DNA of 64,000 bases from Pseudosulfitobacter pseudonitzschiae (GCF_002222635.1 NZ_CP022415.1:1488001-1552000), one strand, 5' to 3'; positions 17,326-27,087 are shown, numbered from the stretch's first letter. Notes: generated by a model not told the origin, from the letters alone. Translations and numbers: made by a program.

Positions 17326-18248
17326 TCCCGTATCTTGTACGTATTGCGGTCAAATCCGTAATAACATTGTTCGCGATCGCAACGGTCACGTTCATCGCCA
17401 CCCGCCTGTCTGGTAACCCTATCGACACCTTTCTGGGCGACGGGCTGACGGAGGAGGGGCGCGCCGAATTGATCCGGTATTTCCAGCTCGATTCCTCGCT
17501 CTGGCAACAATACCTTGCCTTTTTACGCGGTGCGGTCTCGGGCGAGTTTGGCCTGAGTTTCGTCGATCGCCGCCCCGTCACAGACGTGGTGACCAGCCGA
17601 CTTTGGGCCTCGGGCCAGTTGTTGCTCAGCTCGGTGGCCTTGACCCTTGCGGTGTCAATCCCGCTGGGTGTGCTGGGCGCGATTTACCGCAAAAGCTGGA
17701 TCGGTTCTGCGGTGATGATGGTGGCCTTTGCCGGATATGCGGTGCCTTCCTTTATTTTGGCCATCGTGATGATTTTGATCTTTTCCTATTGGCTGAACTG
17801 GCTGCCCGTGGTGGGCAACGGCAGTTTTGCCCACTTCATCATGCCGACCCTCGCCATGTCGGGGGTGCTGGTCGCGGCGCTGACACGCTTTACCCGCAAT
17901 GCCATGCTGGATGTGCTGGGGCAGGATTTTATCCGCACTGCCCGCGCCAAGGGTCTAAGCGAGGCGCGCGTGGTGCTGCGCCACGGTCTGGGCAATGCCG
18001 GCGTCACTGTGATCTCGGTAATCGGGCTGCAAGTGGCGGGACTGGCTGCGGCGGGCAGCGTGGTCGTCGAAAGCATCTTTTCTTGGCCGGGAATCGGACA
18101 GCTTTTGGTGAACGCAGCCCTCGTACGTGATTATCCGGTACTGCAATTCGGCGTGATCACCGTCGCCGTGGCCGTCGTCGCCATCAACGCCATCACTGAC
18201 GTGTCCTATGCGCTGGCCGATCCGCGCATCCGACTTGCCCGCAACTGA
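17322..18248 (+). CDS. ABC transporter permease, peptide/nickel type (DppB-like)
   Basis: A 308-residue inner-membrane protein with about six helices. It has the DppB-type N-terminus (one helix, then the periplasmic region containing FLGDGLTEEGRAELI) and the cytoplasmic EAA-loop region DFIRTARAKGLSEARVVLRHGLGNA that docks on the ATPase. It pairs with the next gene. It is translationally coupled to the HAD phosphatase gene. Confidence 0.93.
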   Translation: MIPYLVRIAVKSVITLFAIATVTFIATRLSGNPIDTFLGDGLTEEGRAELIRYFQLDSSLWQQYLAFLRGAVSGEFGLSFVDRRPVTDVVTSRLWASGQLLLSSVALTLAVSIPLGVLGAIYRKSWIGSAVMMVAFAGYAVPSFILAIVMILIFSYWLNWLPVVGNGSFAHFIMPTLAMSGVLVAALTRFTRNAMLDVLGQDFIRTARAKGLSEARVVLRHGLGNAGVTVISVIGLQVAGLAAAGSVVVESIFSWPGIGQLLVNAALVRDYPVLQFGVITVAVAVVAINAITDVSYALADPRIRLARN

Positions 18249-18259
18249 GGAGACAGAGC

Positions 18260-19135
18260 ATGACATCCCTCGCAGATCCCGCCATCGTGCCGCGCGCCCA
18301 ACGGGGCACGACGAACTTTATCCAGAAAATCGCCATCGGGATTGCCGTGGTGCTGTTCGCGCTGGCCATGTTGGCCCCTTGGATCGTGCCGTTTGGCCCT
18401 CTGGATCAAAGCCTGCTCAGCCGGTTGCGCCCCCCCTTGGGCTTTGAGCGGTTCGCGATTGGCCACTACGCAGGCACCGATGAGCTGGGCCGCGATGTGC
18501 TGTCGCGCGCTTTGCACGGAATGCGACTGACCCTGGTGCTGGCCTTTGCCGGGGCCATGATCGGTCTTGCGATTGGCGGCACGCTGGGATTGGTCGCAGG
18601 GCTGCGGCGCGGCTGGGTCGAGGATGTGATCATGTCGCTGGTCGATATGCAGATCGCCATTCCCTTCACGCTTGTGGCGTTGCTGATCCTATCGCTTATG
18701 GGGTCGAACCTGACCGTTCTGGTGCTGGTTCTGGGCATCGCCGGATGGGAACAATACGCCCGCATCGTGCGCGCCGAAGTGCGCCGCCTGTCGTCGCTGC
18801 CCTTTATCGAGGCGGCTTGGACCGCCGGGGCAGGGTCCGTCTATATCGCATGGCGCCATGTGCTGCCCAATCTGGTCGCGCCGCTGGTGGTGCAGTTCAC
18901 GCTGGCGCTGTCCAATATCGTGATCCTTGAAAGCACGCTCAGCTTTCTGGGGCTGGGTGTGCAGCCGCCACACCCCTCACTTGGTTCGATGGTGGGGCTG
19001 GGACGCGACTATATGCCGACCGCGCCGTGGATCGTGCTGGTGCCTGCCGCGCTGATCGTGGCGCTGACCTTTTCCGTGCAGATCCTTGGTGACTGGCTGC
19101 GTGACCGCGCCGATGTCCGTCTGCGCGACCGATAA
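18260..19135 (+). CDS. ABC transporter permease, peptide/nickel type (DppC-like)
   Basis: A 291-residue permease with the DppC-type N-terminus (IAVVLFALAMLAPWIVPFGP) and the GTDELGRDVLSRALHGMRL box. The EAA loop runs from LSSLPFIEAAWTAGAG to HVLPNL. It begins 11 bp after the DppB-like gene and completes the membrane part of the importer. Confidence 0.93.
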   Translation: MTSLADPAIVPRAQRGTTNFIQKIAIGIAVVLFALAMLAPWIVPFGPLDQSLLSRLRPPLGFERFAIGHYAGTDELGRDVLSRALHGMRLTLVLAFAGAMIGLAIGGTLGLVAGLRRGWVEDVIMSLVDMQIAIPFTLVALLILSLMGSNLTVLVLVLGIAGWEQYARIVRAEVRRLSSLPFIEAAWTAGAGSVYIAWRHVLPNLVAPLVVQFTLALSNIVILESTLSFLGLGVQPPHPSLGSMVGLGRDYMPTAPWIVLVPAALIVALTFSVQILGDWLRDRADVRLRDR

Positions 19136-19205
19136 CAATCCAAAGAGCCGCAGCAAGCGGCCCAATCAAACCTGAACGAAACGTTGAAACCAAACACCGG
19201 AGAAC

Positions 19206-20759
19206 ATGATGTTCCGACTGATGCTGACCACCGCCCTTGCTGTGCTGCCGCTTGCTGTCACTGCACAGGAAATCACAGTGGGTGCCGCCAACATGGCCCC
19301 CTATCTTGATCCGGGCCGCGACCATTCGAACGTGGGGTCGCAGTTCTATTACAACAGCTTTGACACGCTGATCGACCGTGACCACGCCAAGCTGGAACCC
19401 GAATGGGTGCCCGCACTTGCCACGTCATGGGAACTGGTCTCGCCCACCGTGATGGAGTTGAAACTGCGCGAGGGCGTCAAGTTTCACAACGGTGACCCGA
19501 TGACCGCCGACGATGTGATCTTCTCGCTGAACCGGATGATGCAGGCCACGTTCCCGCCCTATGTGGTGCGCGCCAAGGACCGTCTGGCCAACTTTCCCAA
19601 TGCCGAAAAAGTGGACGAGACCACGATCCGCATCAATGCCAACCGCGAAGAGCCGCTGTGGGAAACGCTGATTTCACTGCAACAGGTCATGATCATCCCC
19701 GAAGCCTATACCAAGGCGCTGACAGGTGATCCGGACGTGGCCGAAGACAGTGATTTCGAGGCTTTCGCACTCGCACCTGTCGGCACCGGACCCTATAAAA
19801 TCGAAAGCTTCCAGCCGGGCGAAAAACTGGTCTGGACCCGCTTTGACGAGTTTTGGGGCGAAAAGGCACCGCTGGAACGTGTGAACGTCGTGCAAATCTC
19901 GGAAACCGCCAGCCGCGTCACCGCCCTGAAAACAGGCGAGGCCGACATCATCACCAATATCGCACCCGACCAGCTGTCGCTGATCGACAATGACCCCGCG
20001 CTGAAAACAGCGGGTTCGGCCACTGCACTGTTCCATGTGATGATCATGAACCAGAACCACCCCAAGCTGGAAGATCCGCGCATCCGTCAGGCAATGAGCC
20101 TTGCCATTGATCGCGACGCGCTGAACGAAGCCCTGTGGCTGGGCAAGGCGATCGTGCCGTCGACGCATACAATGGCTGAAATGGGCGCCTTGCATCAGCC
20201 CGATCTGGTGACGTTCGAATACGACCCCGCACGGGCCAAGGCATTGCTGGAAGAGGCCGGCTATGACGGGTTCGAAATCACCTATGACACCGCGCCCAGC
20301 TATTACACCAACGGAGTGCTGGCAGCACAGGCGATCATGGAAATGTGGGCTGCGGTCGGCATCAACGGCAAGATCGTCGTCGGTGACAAATGGACCGGAA
20401 ACGCACCTGAACTGATGGCGCGCAATTGGTCGAACCCTATGTATTTCGCTGATCCCTTTGGTTCGTTCGGCGTGATGTGGGCCCCTGATGGTCCGTCGCA
20501 AAGCGAAGGCCGTTTCAACACTGACGCGGATTACGCCGAGAAATGGGAACGCTTCCGGTTCTCGACCGACGTCGCGGAGCGCAAGGCGGCCTATGCCGAG
20601 CTGATGGAACGGGTGAAAGAAAATCCGGCCGTTCTGCCGCTTTATCGTCCGTTTGAAAGCTGGGGGATGAAAACCTCGATCAACTGGGCGCCAATGCCCG
20701 GTCACATTCCTTACGTTCTCGATTTCCGCGCGGGCAGCATCACGCTGGCCGGTAGCTGA
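19206..20759 (+). CDS. ABC transporter substrate-binding protein, family 5
   Basis: A 517-residue periplasmic protein with a signal peptide (MMFRLMLTTALAVLPLAVTA, cleaved before QEITVG). The family 5 (SBP_bac_5) signatures include LATSWELVSPTVMELKLREG, VKFHNGDPMTADDVIFSLNR and GTGPYKIESFQPGEKLVWTR. Family 5 proteins bind peptides, opines, nickel complexes, oligosaccharides and some glycerophospho-compounds. The two phosphatase genes of the operon favour an organophosphate ligand, which is an inference. CGGAGAAC lies before the ATG. Confidence 0.92.
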   Translation: MMFRLMLTTALAVLPLAVTAQEITVGAANMAPYLDPGRDHSNVGSQFYYNSFDTLIDRDHAKLEPEWVPALATSWELVSPTVMELKLREGVKFHNGDPMTADDVIFSLNRMMQATFPPYVVRAKDRLANFPNAEKVDETTIRINANREEPLWETLISLQQVMIIPEAYTKALTGDPDVAEDSDFEAFALAPVGTGPYKIESFQPGEKLVWTRFDEFWGEKAPLERVNVVQISETASRVTALKTGEADIITNIAPDQLSLIDNDPALKTAGSATALFHVMIMNQNHPKLEDPRIRQAMSLAIDRDALNEALWLGKAIVPSTHTMAEMGALHQPDLVTFEYDPARAKALLEEAGYDGFEITYDTAPSYYTNGVLAAQAIMEMWAAVGINGKIVVGDKWTGNAPELMARNWSNPMYFADPFGSFGVMWAPDGPSQSEGRFNTDADYAEKWERFRFSTDVAERKAAYAELMERVKENPAVLPLYRPFESWGMKTSINWAPMPGHIPYVLDFRAGSITLAGS

Positions 20760-20767
20760 TCCAATCA

Positions 20768-20790
20768 GGGCCGGGTGATGCACCCGGCCC
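20768..20790 (+). promoter_or_regulatory. Intercistronic hairpin after the binding-protein gene
   Basis: Perfect 10-bp stem, GGGCCGGGTG (20768-20777) and CACCCGGCCC (20781-20790), with a 3-base loop, 8 bp after the stop codon. No T-run follows. It probably stabilises the upstream mRNA or attenuates transcription into the phosphoesterase and ATPase genes. Confidence 0.7.
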
Positions 20791-20812
20791 ACACCCCAAA
20801 GGAGCGCAATCC

Positions 20813-21658
20813 ATGACACGGATCGCCATCGTCACCGACATTCACCACGGCGCGCCATCCCATACCAAACGGGGCGACACCGCACTGGACCTGCTGGGCC
20901 AGTTTGCCGGTTGGGCCAATACACAAAAGCCCGATCTGGTTTTGGATTTAGGCGACCGGATTTCTGACATCGACACCCAGACCGACATGCGGCTGGAACG
21001 CGAAGTGGCAGAAGTGTTCGCGCAGATTGACGCGCCGGTGCAACATATCTGCGGCAACCACGACCGCGACCATCTGAGCGTGGCCGAAAACGAACAGATT
21101 CTGGGGACCGCACTGGGCCATGAGGTGATCGACCTTGGCGATTGGCAGTTGTTGCTGTGGCGTGCCGATGCCAAGATTCACCGCGACACGCCGCGCGTGG
21201 GCTTTGATCTGCCCGAACCGGATTTGCTGTGGCTGTCTCACACCCTGCAACGTGCCGAAAAGCCGACATTGGTCGCCAGTCACGTGCCCTGCTCGGGTCA
21301 CAGCCAGACCGGCAACTATTACTTCCAGCGCAACGCCAGCCTGTCGACCTATCCGCAGGCCGACCGTGTGCGCGACGTGCTGGCACAGGCCCGCGTACCA
21401 TTGGCCTGTATCGCGGGGCATGTGCATTGGAACACCGTGACCACCGTGAACGGCACCCCACACATCACGCAGCAAAGCCTGACCGAAAGCTTTACCACCG
21501 CAGGTGAACCCGCCCGTGCTTGGGGGATGCTGGAGCTGGGCGATACAATCCATTGGCAGGTGTTCGGGGATGACCCGTTCGAGGCGCGCCTGACCCCGAC
21601 GAACCAGCGCTGGACGGCGCCGCTGGCACCCTTTGTCTCAAAGCTTGCTGCGGAATGA
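20813..21658 (+). CDS. Cytoplasmic metallophosphoesterase (class III phosphodiesterase-like)
   Basis: A 281-residue calcineurin-like enzyme with no signal peptide. The dinuclear metal site is visible as IVTDIHHG, DLGDRISDID, CGNHDRDH, VASHVPCSG and IAGHVHWN. The order and size fit the CpdA/GpdQ group, which hydrolyses phosphodiesters such as cyclic nucleotides or glycerophosphodiesters. It sits between the binding-protein and ATPase genes of an importer and overlaps the latter, so it is likely to act on the imported compound. Its product could be dephosphorylated by the HAD enzyme at the head of the operon. Confidence 0.85.
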   Translation: MTRIAIVTDIHHGAPSHTKRGDTALDLLGQFAGWANTQKPDLVLDLGDRISDIDTQTDMRLEREVAEVFAQIDAPVQHICGNHDRDHLSVAENEQILGTALGHEVIDLGDWQLLLWRADAKIHRDTPRVGFDLPEPDLLWLSHTLQRAEKPTLVASHVPCSGHSQTGNYYFQRNASLSTYPQADRVRDVLAQARVPLACIAGHVHWNTVTTVNGTPHITQQSLTESFTTAGEPARAWGMLELGDTIHWQVFGDDPFEARLTPTNQRWTAPLAPFVSKLAAE

Positions 21659-23313
21659 AACTGATGCCCCCCAATCCGCCCGTCATGTCGGTTCGCGACC
21701 TGCGCGTTGCATTCGGTGCAACCGAGGCAGTCCACGGTCTGTCTTTTGATATCCACCGTGGCGAAACGCTGGCGCTGGTCGGTGAAAGCGGCTCTGGCAA
21801 AAGTGCCACGGCGCTGTCGATCCTGCGTCTGATCGAACGCGAGGGCGGGCAGATCACGGGGGGCACAATCCGGCTGGGCGGGACACGTCCCGCCAACATT
21901 ACATCGTTGCGGGCGTCCGAACTGCGCGCCTTGCGCGGTGACCGCGTGGCGATGGTGTTTCAAGAGCCGATGACATCGCTCAATCCGGTGATGACCATCG
22001 GCGCGCAGATTTGCGAAACACTTAGCCTGCATCGCGGCCTGCACGGTGCCGCCGCCCGAGAAGCAGCACGCGCCGCACTGGAACGGGTAAAAGTGCCCGA
22101 GCCTGCGCAGCGTCTGAATCAATACCCGCATGAATTGTCCGGTGGCCTGCGTCAGCGTGTAATGATTGCAATGGCCCTAACCTGCGAACCCGAAGTGCTG
22201 ATCGCGGACGAACCCACAACCGCGCTGGACGTGACGACCCAAGCCGAAATCCTGCGCTTGATCGCGTCGCTGCAACGCGAGATGGGCATGGCGGTGTTGT
22301 TCATCACCCACGACCTTGGCGTCGTTTCGGAAATCGCTGATCGCGTTGTGGTGTTGAAAGACGGGCTGAAGGTCGAAGAAGGCTTTACCGCTGATCTGTT
22401 CGCATCGCCGCGCGCCGATTATACCAAGGAGTTGATGGCCGCATCCCCGCGTCTGGGAGAGGGCGCGCCGGTGCCCTTGGACAATCCCGCGCCGGTTTTG
22501 CAGGTCAACGGTCTGACCACCACCTATGGCGGCGGACTGTTCGCGCGTGCCAGCGCAAAGGCGGCCGTGCGCGATGTTTCGATCACGCTGGGGCGCGGCG
22601 AAACACTGGGGCTGGTGGGCGAATCCGGTTGTGGCAAATCCACCCTTGCTCGGTCGATCATGCGTCTGGTCACCCCCTCTGCTGGCGAGATCACGCTGCT
22701 GGGCAACCGGATCGACGGGCTGTCACGTGCCGCACTCAAAGCGCACCGGTCACATATCCAGATGGTGTTTCAGGATCCCTATGCCTCGCTTAATCCGCGC
22801 ATGTCGATCTGCGATGTTGTGACAGAGCCTGCATTCTTGCACGGAATGGTCAACCGCACGGACCGCAAAGCGATGGCGCTGGACCTGTTGGCGCGCGTCG
22901 GCCTGCCTGCCGATGCGGTCGACCGGTACGCACACCAGTTTTCGGGTGGCCAGCGCCAACGCATCTGTATCGCCCGCGCCCTGTCTGTTCGCCCGCAAAT
23001 CATCGTCGCGGACGAGGCCGTGTCGGCGCTGGATGTGTCGAACGCGCGCCGGATCACCGACCTGATGGCTGACATCCAGAAGCGCGACGGTGTGTCGATG
23101 CTGTTCATCAGCCACGACATTGCCGTGGTCGAACGGGTCAGCCACCGTATCGCGGTAATGCTGAACGGCCAGATTGTCGAAACCGGCCCCACCGACCGCG
23201 TGCTGCACGACCCGCAACATTCCTATACTCAACGGTTGCTGGCGTCGGTGCCACGAGTTGCCGCAAGACACACACCGCTGAGGGTGGCAGGCGCACATCC
23301 GGTCGACGCCTGA
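21655..23313 (+). CDS. ABC transporter ATPase with two fused nucleotide-binding domains
   Basis: A 552-residue fusion of the DppD- and DppF-type ATPases, like YejF or GsiA. Domain 1 (residues 1 to about 265) has [18 protein letters not shown] and ADEPTTALD. Domain 2 (about 280-552) has [18 protein letters not shown] and ADEAVSALD, where alanine replaces the usual Walker B proline. The C-terminal oligopeptide-type extension of each domain is short. The ATG overlaps the phosphoesterase stop codon. It powers the importer encoded just upstream. Confidence 0.93.
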   Translation: MKLMPPNPPVMSVRDLRVAFGATEAVHGLSFDIHRGETLALVGESGSGKSATALSILRLIEREGGQITGGTIRLGGTRPANITSLRASELRALRGDRVAMVFQEPMTSLNPVMTIGAQICETLSLHRGLHGAAAREAARAALERVKVPEPAQRLNQYPHELSGGLRQRVMIAMALTCEPEVLIADEPTTALDVTTQAEILRLIASLQREMGMAVLFITHDLGVVSEIADRVVVLKDGLKVEEGFTADLFASPRADYTKELMAASPRLGEGAPVPLDNPAPVLQVNGLTTTYGGGLFARASAKAAVRDVSITLGRGETLGLVGESGCGKSTLARSIMRLVTPSAGEITLLGNRIDGLSRAALKAHRSHIQMVFQDPYASLNPRMSICDVVTEPAFLHGMVNRTDRKAMALDLLARVGLPADAVDRYAHQFSGGQRQRICIARALSVRPQIIVADEAVSALDVSNARRITDLMADIQKRDGVSMLFISHDIAVVERVSHRIAVMLNGQIVETGPTDRVLHDPQHSYTQRLLASVPRVAARHTPLRVAGAHPVDA

Positions 23314-23376
23314 TTTCGCAGCTTTTGAAGGGGGCAGGGTCGGTGCAGCACCAGATGCGCCAGAAAGTTTTCGACT

Positions 23377-23397
23377 GTCACATTTCCGATGTGTGAC
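23377..23397. promoter_or_regulatory. Inverted repeat upstream of plcP, possible Pho-type operator
   Basis: GTCACA at 23377-23382 and TGTGAC at 23392-23397 form an inverted repeat with a 9-base spacer, about 32 bp before the plcP start. CTGTCAC at 23375 also fits one Pho-box half-site, with weaker halves 11 and 22 bp downstream (CCGATGT, CTGCGTT). plcP-btaAB genes are PhoB-controlled in other bacteria, but the match here is incomplete. Confidence 0.4.
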
Positions 23398-23428
23398 TGC
23401 GTTATGACACCCCAAAGGCACACAACAT

Positions 23429-24253
23429 ATGGACGGTTCAGTGCGGCACCGGACAATATTCATCTCTGACGTCCATCTTGGTACACTTGGCTGCCAAGCT
23501 GAAATACTGCTGGATTTCCTGTCGAAAAATCAGGCCGACACGATCTATCTGATTGGTGACATCATTGACGCATGGCGGTTGCGGCGTGGATGGTTCTGGC
23601 CCCAAAGCCACAACGACGTGGTGCAGGAACTGCTGTCACGTGCCCATGACGGGGCCAAAATCTTTTACATTCCCGGCAACCACGACGAGATGTTGCGCAA
23701 CTATCTGGGCACGCATTTCGGCGGCGTCGAAGTGGTCGAGACCGCACCCCACACCACCGCCGACGGCAGGCGGCTGCTGGTCACTCACGGCGACCAGTTC
23801 GACAGCATCGTGGTCAATGCCAAATGGCTGGCCCATGTAGGCGACCGTGCCTATGAGTTCGCGCTTTGGCTGAACACATGGGTGAACCGGATCAAACGGC
23901 TGTGGGGCGGGCAATATTGGTCCCTGTCGAAATGGGCCAAACATCAGGTCAAACAAGCGGTCAGCTTTATCAGTGAATACGAACATGTGCTGGCCGATGA
24001 AGCACGGCGCAACGGCTATGACGGGGTCGTATGCGGGCATATCCACAGCGCCTGTATCCGCAAGATCGACGGGCTGGATTACATCAATACCGGCGATTGG
24101 GTCGAAAGCTGCACCGCCGTTGTCGAACATATGGACGGCTCGCTGCACCTGATCGACTGGGCCGAGCATATGCGCACAGGTGTCGCACGTCCCGCGCGGC
24201 GCAAAGCCGGTCGCCGCACCGCAGCCTTAACCAAAGACAAAGAGGTGGCATAA
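23429..24253 (+). CDS. plcP: PlcP-type phospholipase C (metallophosphoesterase)
   Basis: A 274-residue calcineurin-like enzyme with FISDVHLGTLG, LIGDIIDAW, YIPGNHDEML, VTHGDQFD and VCGHIHSACI. The fold resembles LpxH. The direct link to btaA and btaB identifies it as PlcP, which splits phospholipids to diacylglycerol plus a phosphorylated head group during phosphate starvation. Diacylglycerol is the substrate of the next gene product. The spacing to btaA is 5 bp. A basic tail (RPARRKAGRRTAA) may aid membrane contact. Confidence 0.88.
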   Translation: MDGSVRHRTIFISDVHLGTLGCQAEILLDFLSKNQADTIYLIGDIIDAWRLRRGWFWPQSHNDVVQELLSRAHDGAKIFYIPGNHDEMLRNYLGTHFGGVEVVETAPHTTADGRRLLVTHGDQFDSIVVNAKWLAHVGDRAYEFALWLNTWVNRIKRLWGGQYWSLSKWAKHQVKQAVSFISEYEHVLADEARRNGYDGVVCGHIHSACIRKIDGLDYINTGDWVESCTAVVEHMDGSLHLIDWAEHMRTGVARPARRKAGRRTAALTKDKEVA

Positions 24254-24258
24254 GCCCT

Positions 24259-25485
24259 ATGGCCAATTCCCAACAGATCGCCGACCGGCTTGGCGCTGCC
24301 GTTCACCAGAATGATGCGCTGAACGCCACGGGTTTCTTGGAGCGTATCTTTTCCCGCCTGTTTCAGGGTCTGGTTTATCCGCAGATCTGGGAAGATCCGG
24401 TGGTGGACATGGCGGCACTGGCGCTAAAACCAGGGCAGGATGTGTTCTGCATCGCCTCGGGCGGGTGCAATGCGATGTCCTATCTGACGGCACAGCCGGG
24501 ATCGGTCACTGCCGTTGACCTGTCGCCTGCCCATGTGGCGCTGGGTCGTTTGAAAGTGGCTGCGGCTGCGCGTCTGACCCAACCCGAATTTTTTGCACTC
24601 TTTGGACGCGGCGACAGCATCGACAATGTCGCGATCTATGACCGAAAGCTTGCACCGCTGCTTGACGCCCAGACCCGCGCCTTTTGGGAGGGGCGGGTGC
24701 TTGGCCGTCGACGCATTACGATGTTCGCGCGCGGCTTTCATAAATTCGGCCTGCTGGGTCGGTTTCTGAGTCTGGTCCACGCGGTGTCATGGCTGGCCCG
24801 TCTGGACTATACGCCGCTGCTGAACGCGCCGGATCTGGACGCGCAAACGCAATTTTACGACATCCGTATCGCGCCGCTACTGGATGCGGGGCCGGTCCGC
24901 TGGATGGCACGGCGGCGCGCGTCGCTGTTTGGCTTGGGCATTCCGCCCGCGCAATACGATAAACTGGCCGCAGATGGCGGTGGCGACGTGCTGCCGGTGC
25001 TGAAAGAGCGGGTGCGCAAACTGGCCTGCGATTTCCCGATCCGCGACAATTACTTTGCATGGCAAGCCTTTAGCCGCGGTTATCAGCCGGGCACGCCCCA
25101 GTCGGTGCCGCCCTATCTGGAAGCGCAAAATTTCAAAACTGTGGCACAGGGCGCGCAGAATGTGACCTTTGTGAACCGATCGATGACCGAACTGCTGGCC
25201 GAACGTGATGCGGCGTCGCTGGACGCTTATGTGCTGTTGGACGCCCAAGACTGGATGACCGATGCGCAACTGAACGCGCTGTGGGACCAGATTTCACGCA
25301 CGGCACGTCCGGGAGCGCGGGTAATTTTCCGAACCGGCGGCGCGGATGACATCTTGCCGGGCCGCGTGGCGTCCGAATTGCTCGACCGCTGGACCTATGA
25401 CGTGGCAACCTCGCAGGCGTGCTTTGCACAGGACCGGTCAGCGATCTACGGCGGCTTTCACCTCTACCGGTTGGGGGGCGTTTGA
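24259..25485 (+). CDS. btaA: BtaA, SAM:diacylglycerol 3-amino-3-carboxypropyltransferase
   Basis: A 408-residue enzyme that moves the aminocarboxypropyl group of S-adenosylmethionine to diacylglycerol, giving diacylglyceryl-homoserine. Family features include LVYPQIWEDPVVDMAAL, the nucleotide-binding VFCIASGGCNAMSYLTAQP followed by VTAVDLSPAHVALGRLK, and the C-terminal YVLLDAQDWMTD and ARVIFRTGG. The ATG at 24259 follows the plcP stop at once. It is followed by btaB. Confidence 0.93.
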   Translation: MANSQQIADRLGAAVHQNDALNATGFLERIFSRLFQGLVYPQIWEDPVVDMAALALKPGQDVFCIASGGCNAMSYLTAQPGSVTAVDLSPAHVALGRLKVAAAARLTQPEFFALFGRGDSIDNVAIYDRKLAPLLDAQTRAFWEGRVLGRRRITMFARGFHKFGLLGRFLSLVHAVSWLARLDYTPLLNAPDLDAQTQFYDIRIAPLLDAGPVRWMARRRASLFGLGIPPAQYDKLAADGGGDVLPVLKERVRKLACDFPIRDNYFAWQAFSRGYQPGTPQSVPPYLEAQNFKTVAQGAQNVTFVNRSMTELLAERDAASLDAYVLLDAQDWMTDAQLNALWDQISRTARPGARVIFRTGGADDILPGRVASELLDRWTYDVATSQACFAQDRSAIYGGFHLYRLGGV

Positions 25486-25487
25486 CG

Positions 25488-26129
25488 ATGGCCAACACCC
25501 TGTCACATGCCGACCTAATGGACAGCACATACCGCTATCAACGGCTGATCTATGACGTGACGCGGCGCTATTACCTGCTGGGTCGCGACCGGCTGGTGAC
25601 CGATCTGACGCCACCACACGGGGGCCGCGTGTTAGAGATCGGTTGCGGGACAGGGCGCAATCTGGCGCGGATCGCGGACACCTATCCGGGCTGCGCGCTG
25701 TTCGGTCTGGACATCTCGCAAGAGATGCTGCGCTCGGCCAAGGCAAAACTAGGCGCGCGCGCGGAACTGGTGCGTGCCGACGCCTGCGATTTTGACGGCA
25801 CAGCACTGTTCGGGGCAAGCGGGTTTGATCGCGTGGTGCTGTCTTACAGTCTGTCGATGATCCCCGACTGGGACCGTGCCCTGCGCATGGCCGCAGCGCA
25901 GCTTGCCCCCGCAGGTGAACTGCACGTGCTGGATTTTGGCGACCAAAGCCGGTTGCCACGCTGGTTCAGACACCTGCTTCGGGCGTGGCTGGGCCGGTTT
26001 CACGTGGCCCCCCGCGTCGATTTGCACGACCAGATGCAGGCAATCGCACAGGCACATGGGATGCAGTTGCGGTTCAAACAGCTTTATCGTGACTACGCGC
26101 AGTACGGTGTGATGGTGCGCGTCGTATAA
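25488..26129 (+). CDS. btaB: BtaB, SAM-dependent N-methyltransferase of betaine lipid synthesis
   Basis: A 213-residue class I methyltransferase that adds three methyl groups to diacylglyceryl-homoserine to make DGTS. The SAM motif is VLEIGCGTGRNLARIA, followed by LFGLDISQEML and VVLSYSLSMIPDWDRAL. The start lies two bases after the btaA stop. It is the last gene of the plcP-btaA-btaB operon. Confidence 0.92.
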   Translation: MANTLSHADLMDSTYRYQRLIYDVTRRYYLLGRDRLVTDLTPPHGGRVLEIGCGTGRNLARIADTYPGCALFGLDISQEMLRSAKAKLGARAELVRADACDFDGTALFGASGFDRVVLSYSLSMIPDWDRALRMAAAQLAPAGELHVLDFGDQSRLPRWFRHLLRAWLGRFHVAPRVDLHDQMQAIAQAHGMQLRFKQLYRDYAQYGVMVRVV

Positions 26130-26172
26130 AACGCAAGCGACTGAGCGATAGATATAGTGATCAATCGCACAG

Positions 26173-26640
26173 TCAAAGCGGAGGAAACTGACCCGGGCGC
26201 CGTTTCCAATCGGGGGTTGGCACAGTGAAACCGTGTTGGGCTGACTGTACATATCTCGAACCGGCCACTGCGGTCGAGCTTGCCACGCACCCCTGTTCCA
26301 CCTGTGCTTTCATCAATGCGTCGTAGTGGCCGCGCGCCGTCGCCAACTGAGCGGACTGATCAACCGTCAGTGGAAGTGCAAAAATAGCGGGCCAGAAAAT
26401 AAAAAGCGAAGCTGTAACAAGCGCGGTATCCGATTGCGCTGAATTGCGCTGTGCTGATGTGACGTTCATCACATAATCAGCAAGCACACGCCTTTCATGT
26501 GCCAACTCCTGACAGGTTGCTCCCCGATAAATAATGCTAGGGATATAGGTGGCAGTAACGTTCTGTGCCTGCTCGGCGCACCCTGAAATAACCGATGCGC
26601 CACCAAGTGCCACAACAGCTAACTTACGAAAGAATTTCAT
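26173..26640 (-). CDS. Conserved lipoprotein
   Basis: A 155-residue protein with a lipoprotein signal (basic start, hydrophobic stretch, lipobox ISGC with Cys21). A YRGATCQELAHERRVL segment precedes a hydrophobic stretch ASLFIFWPAIFAL. This layout resembles a widespread proteobacterial envelope lipoprotein family of unknown function. It is convergent to btaB. Base composition is visibly lower in GC than the neighbours, in line with the AT-rich DNA that follows. Confidence 0.75.
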   Translation of the reverse strand: MKFFRKLAVVALGGASVISGCAEQAQNVTATYIPSIIYRGATCQELAHERRVLADYVMNVTSAQRNSAQSDTALVTASLFIFWPAIFALPLTVDQSAQLATARGHYDALMKAQVEQGCVASSTAVAGSRYVQSAQHGFTVPTPDWKRRPGQFPPL

Positions 26641-27087
26641 GAAATATCCCGATCAAACTCTACTTTTACATGAAGACGTGAACGCCAACTCGCGTCAATC
26701 CCTCTGTCCTTAGATATTTAGAGAGCGGTTCGAAAATGTAAGGTCAGCACATGTAGATCGCCAAAACCGACCGCCACTAAGCATCAATCTTGCGATACTC
26801 GGCTGATTTTACGTCAAAAAAGTTAATTTACCAAATTTGATCACCCAATCAGAACCGAAATTGGTGAATTGCTTTTCGCCCCGCAAGCGCACTCATTGCC
26901 GCCAGCATTCCATTTCAAACTGTGCCTTCGACCACGGCTCTTTTGGCATTCAGAATTGGCCAGCAAACCTGAAAATTCCCGAGAACTGCCAAAGACCGTG
27001 AGAAACGTGCAAAGCAAACATTTGCGACTTTACCAAAGGCTACCTGTTAATAGGCCTGATCAAACAAGAATCGACCCGGAAGCAGAT
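26641..27087. other. AT-rich intergenic region beside tRNA-Ser
   Basis: About 450 bp with visibly lower GC than the rest of the window and no convincing reading frame. It lies directly past the 3' end of the tRNA gene, a common integration site for mobile DNA, and next to a lower-GC lipoprotein gene. No integrase fragment, tRNA-end duplicate or insertion-sequence ends were found. The promoter of the lipoprotein gene is probably in the left part. Confidence 0.55.
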
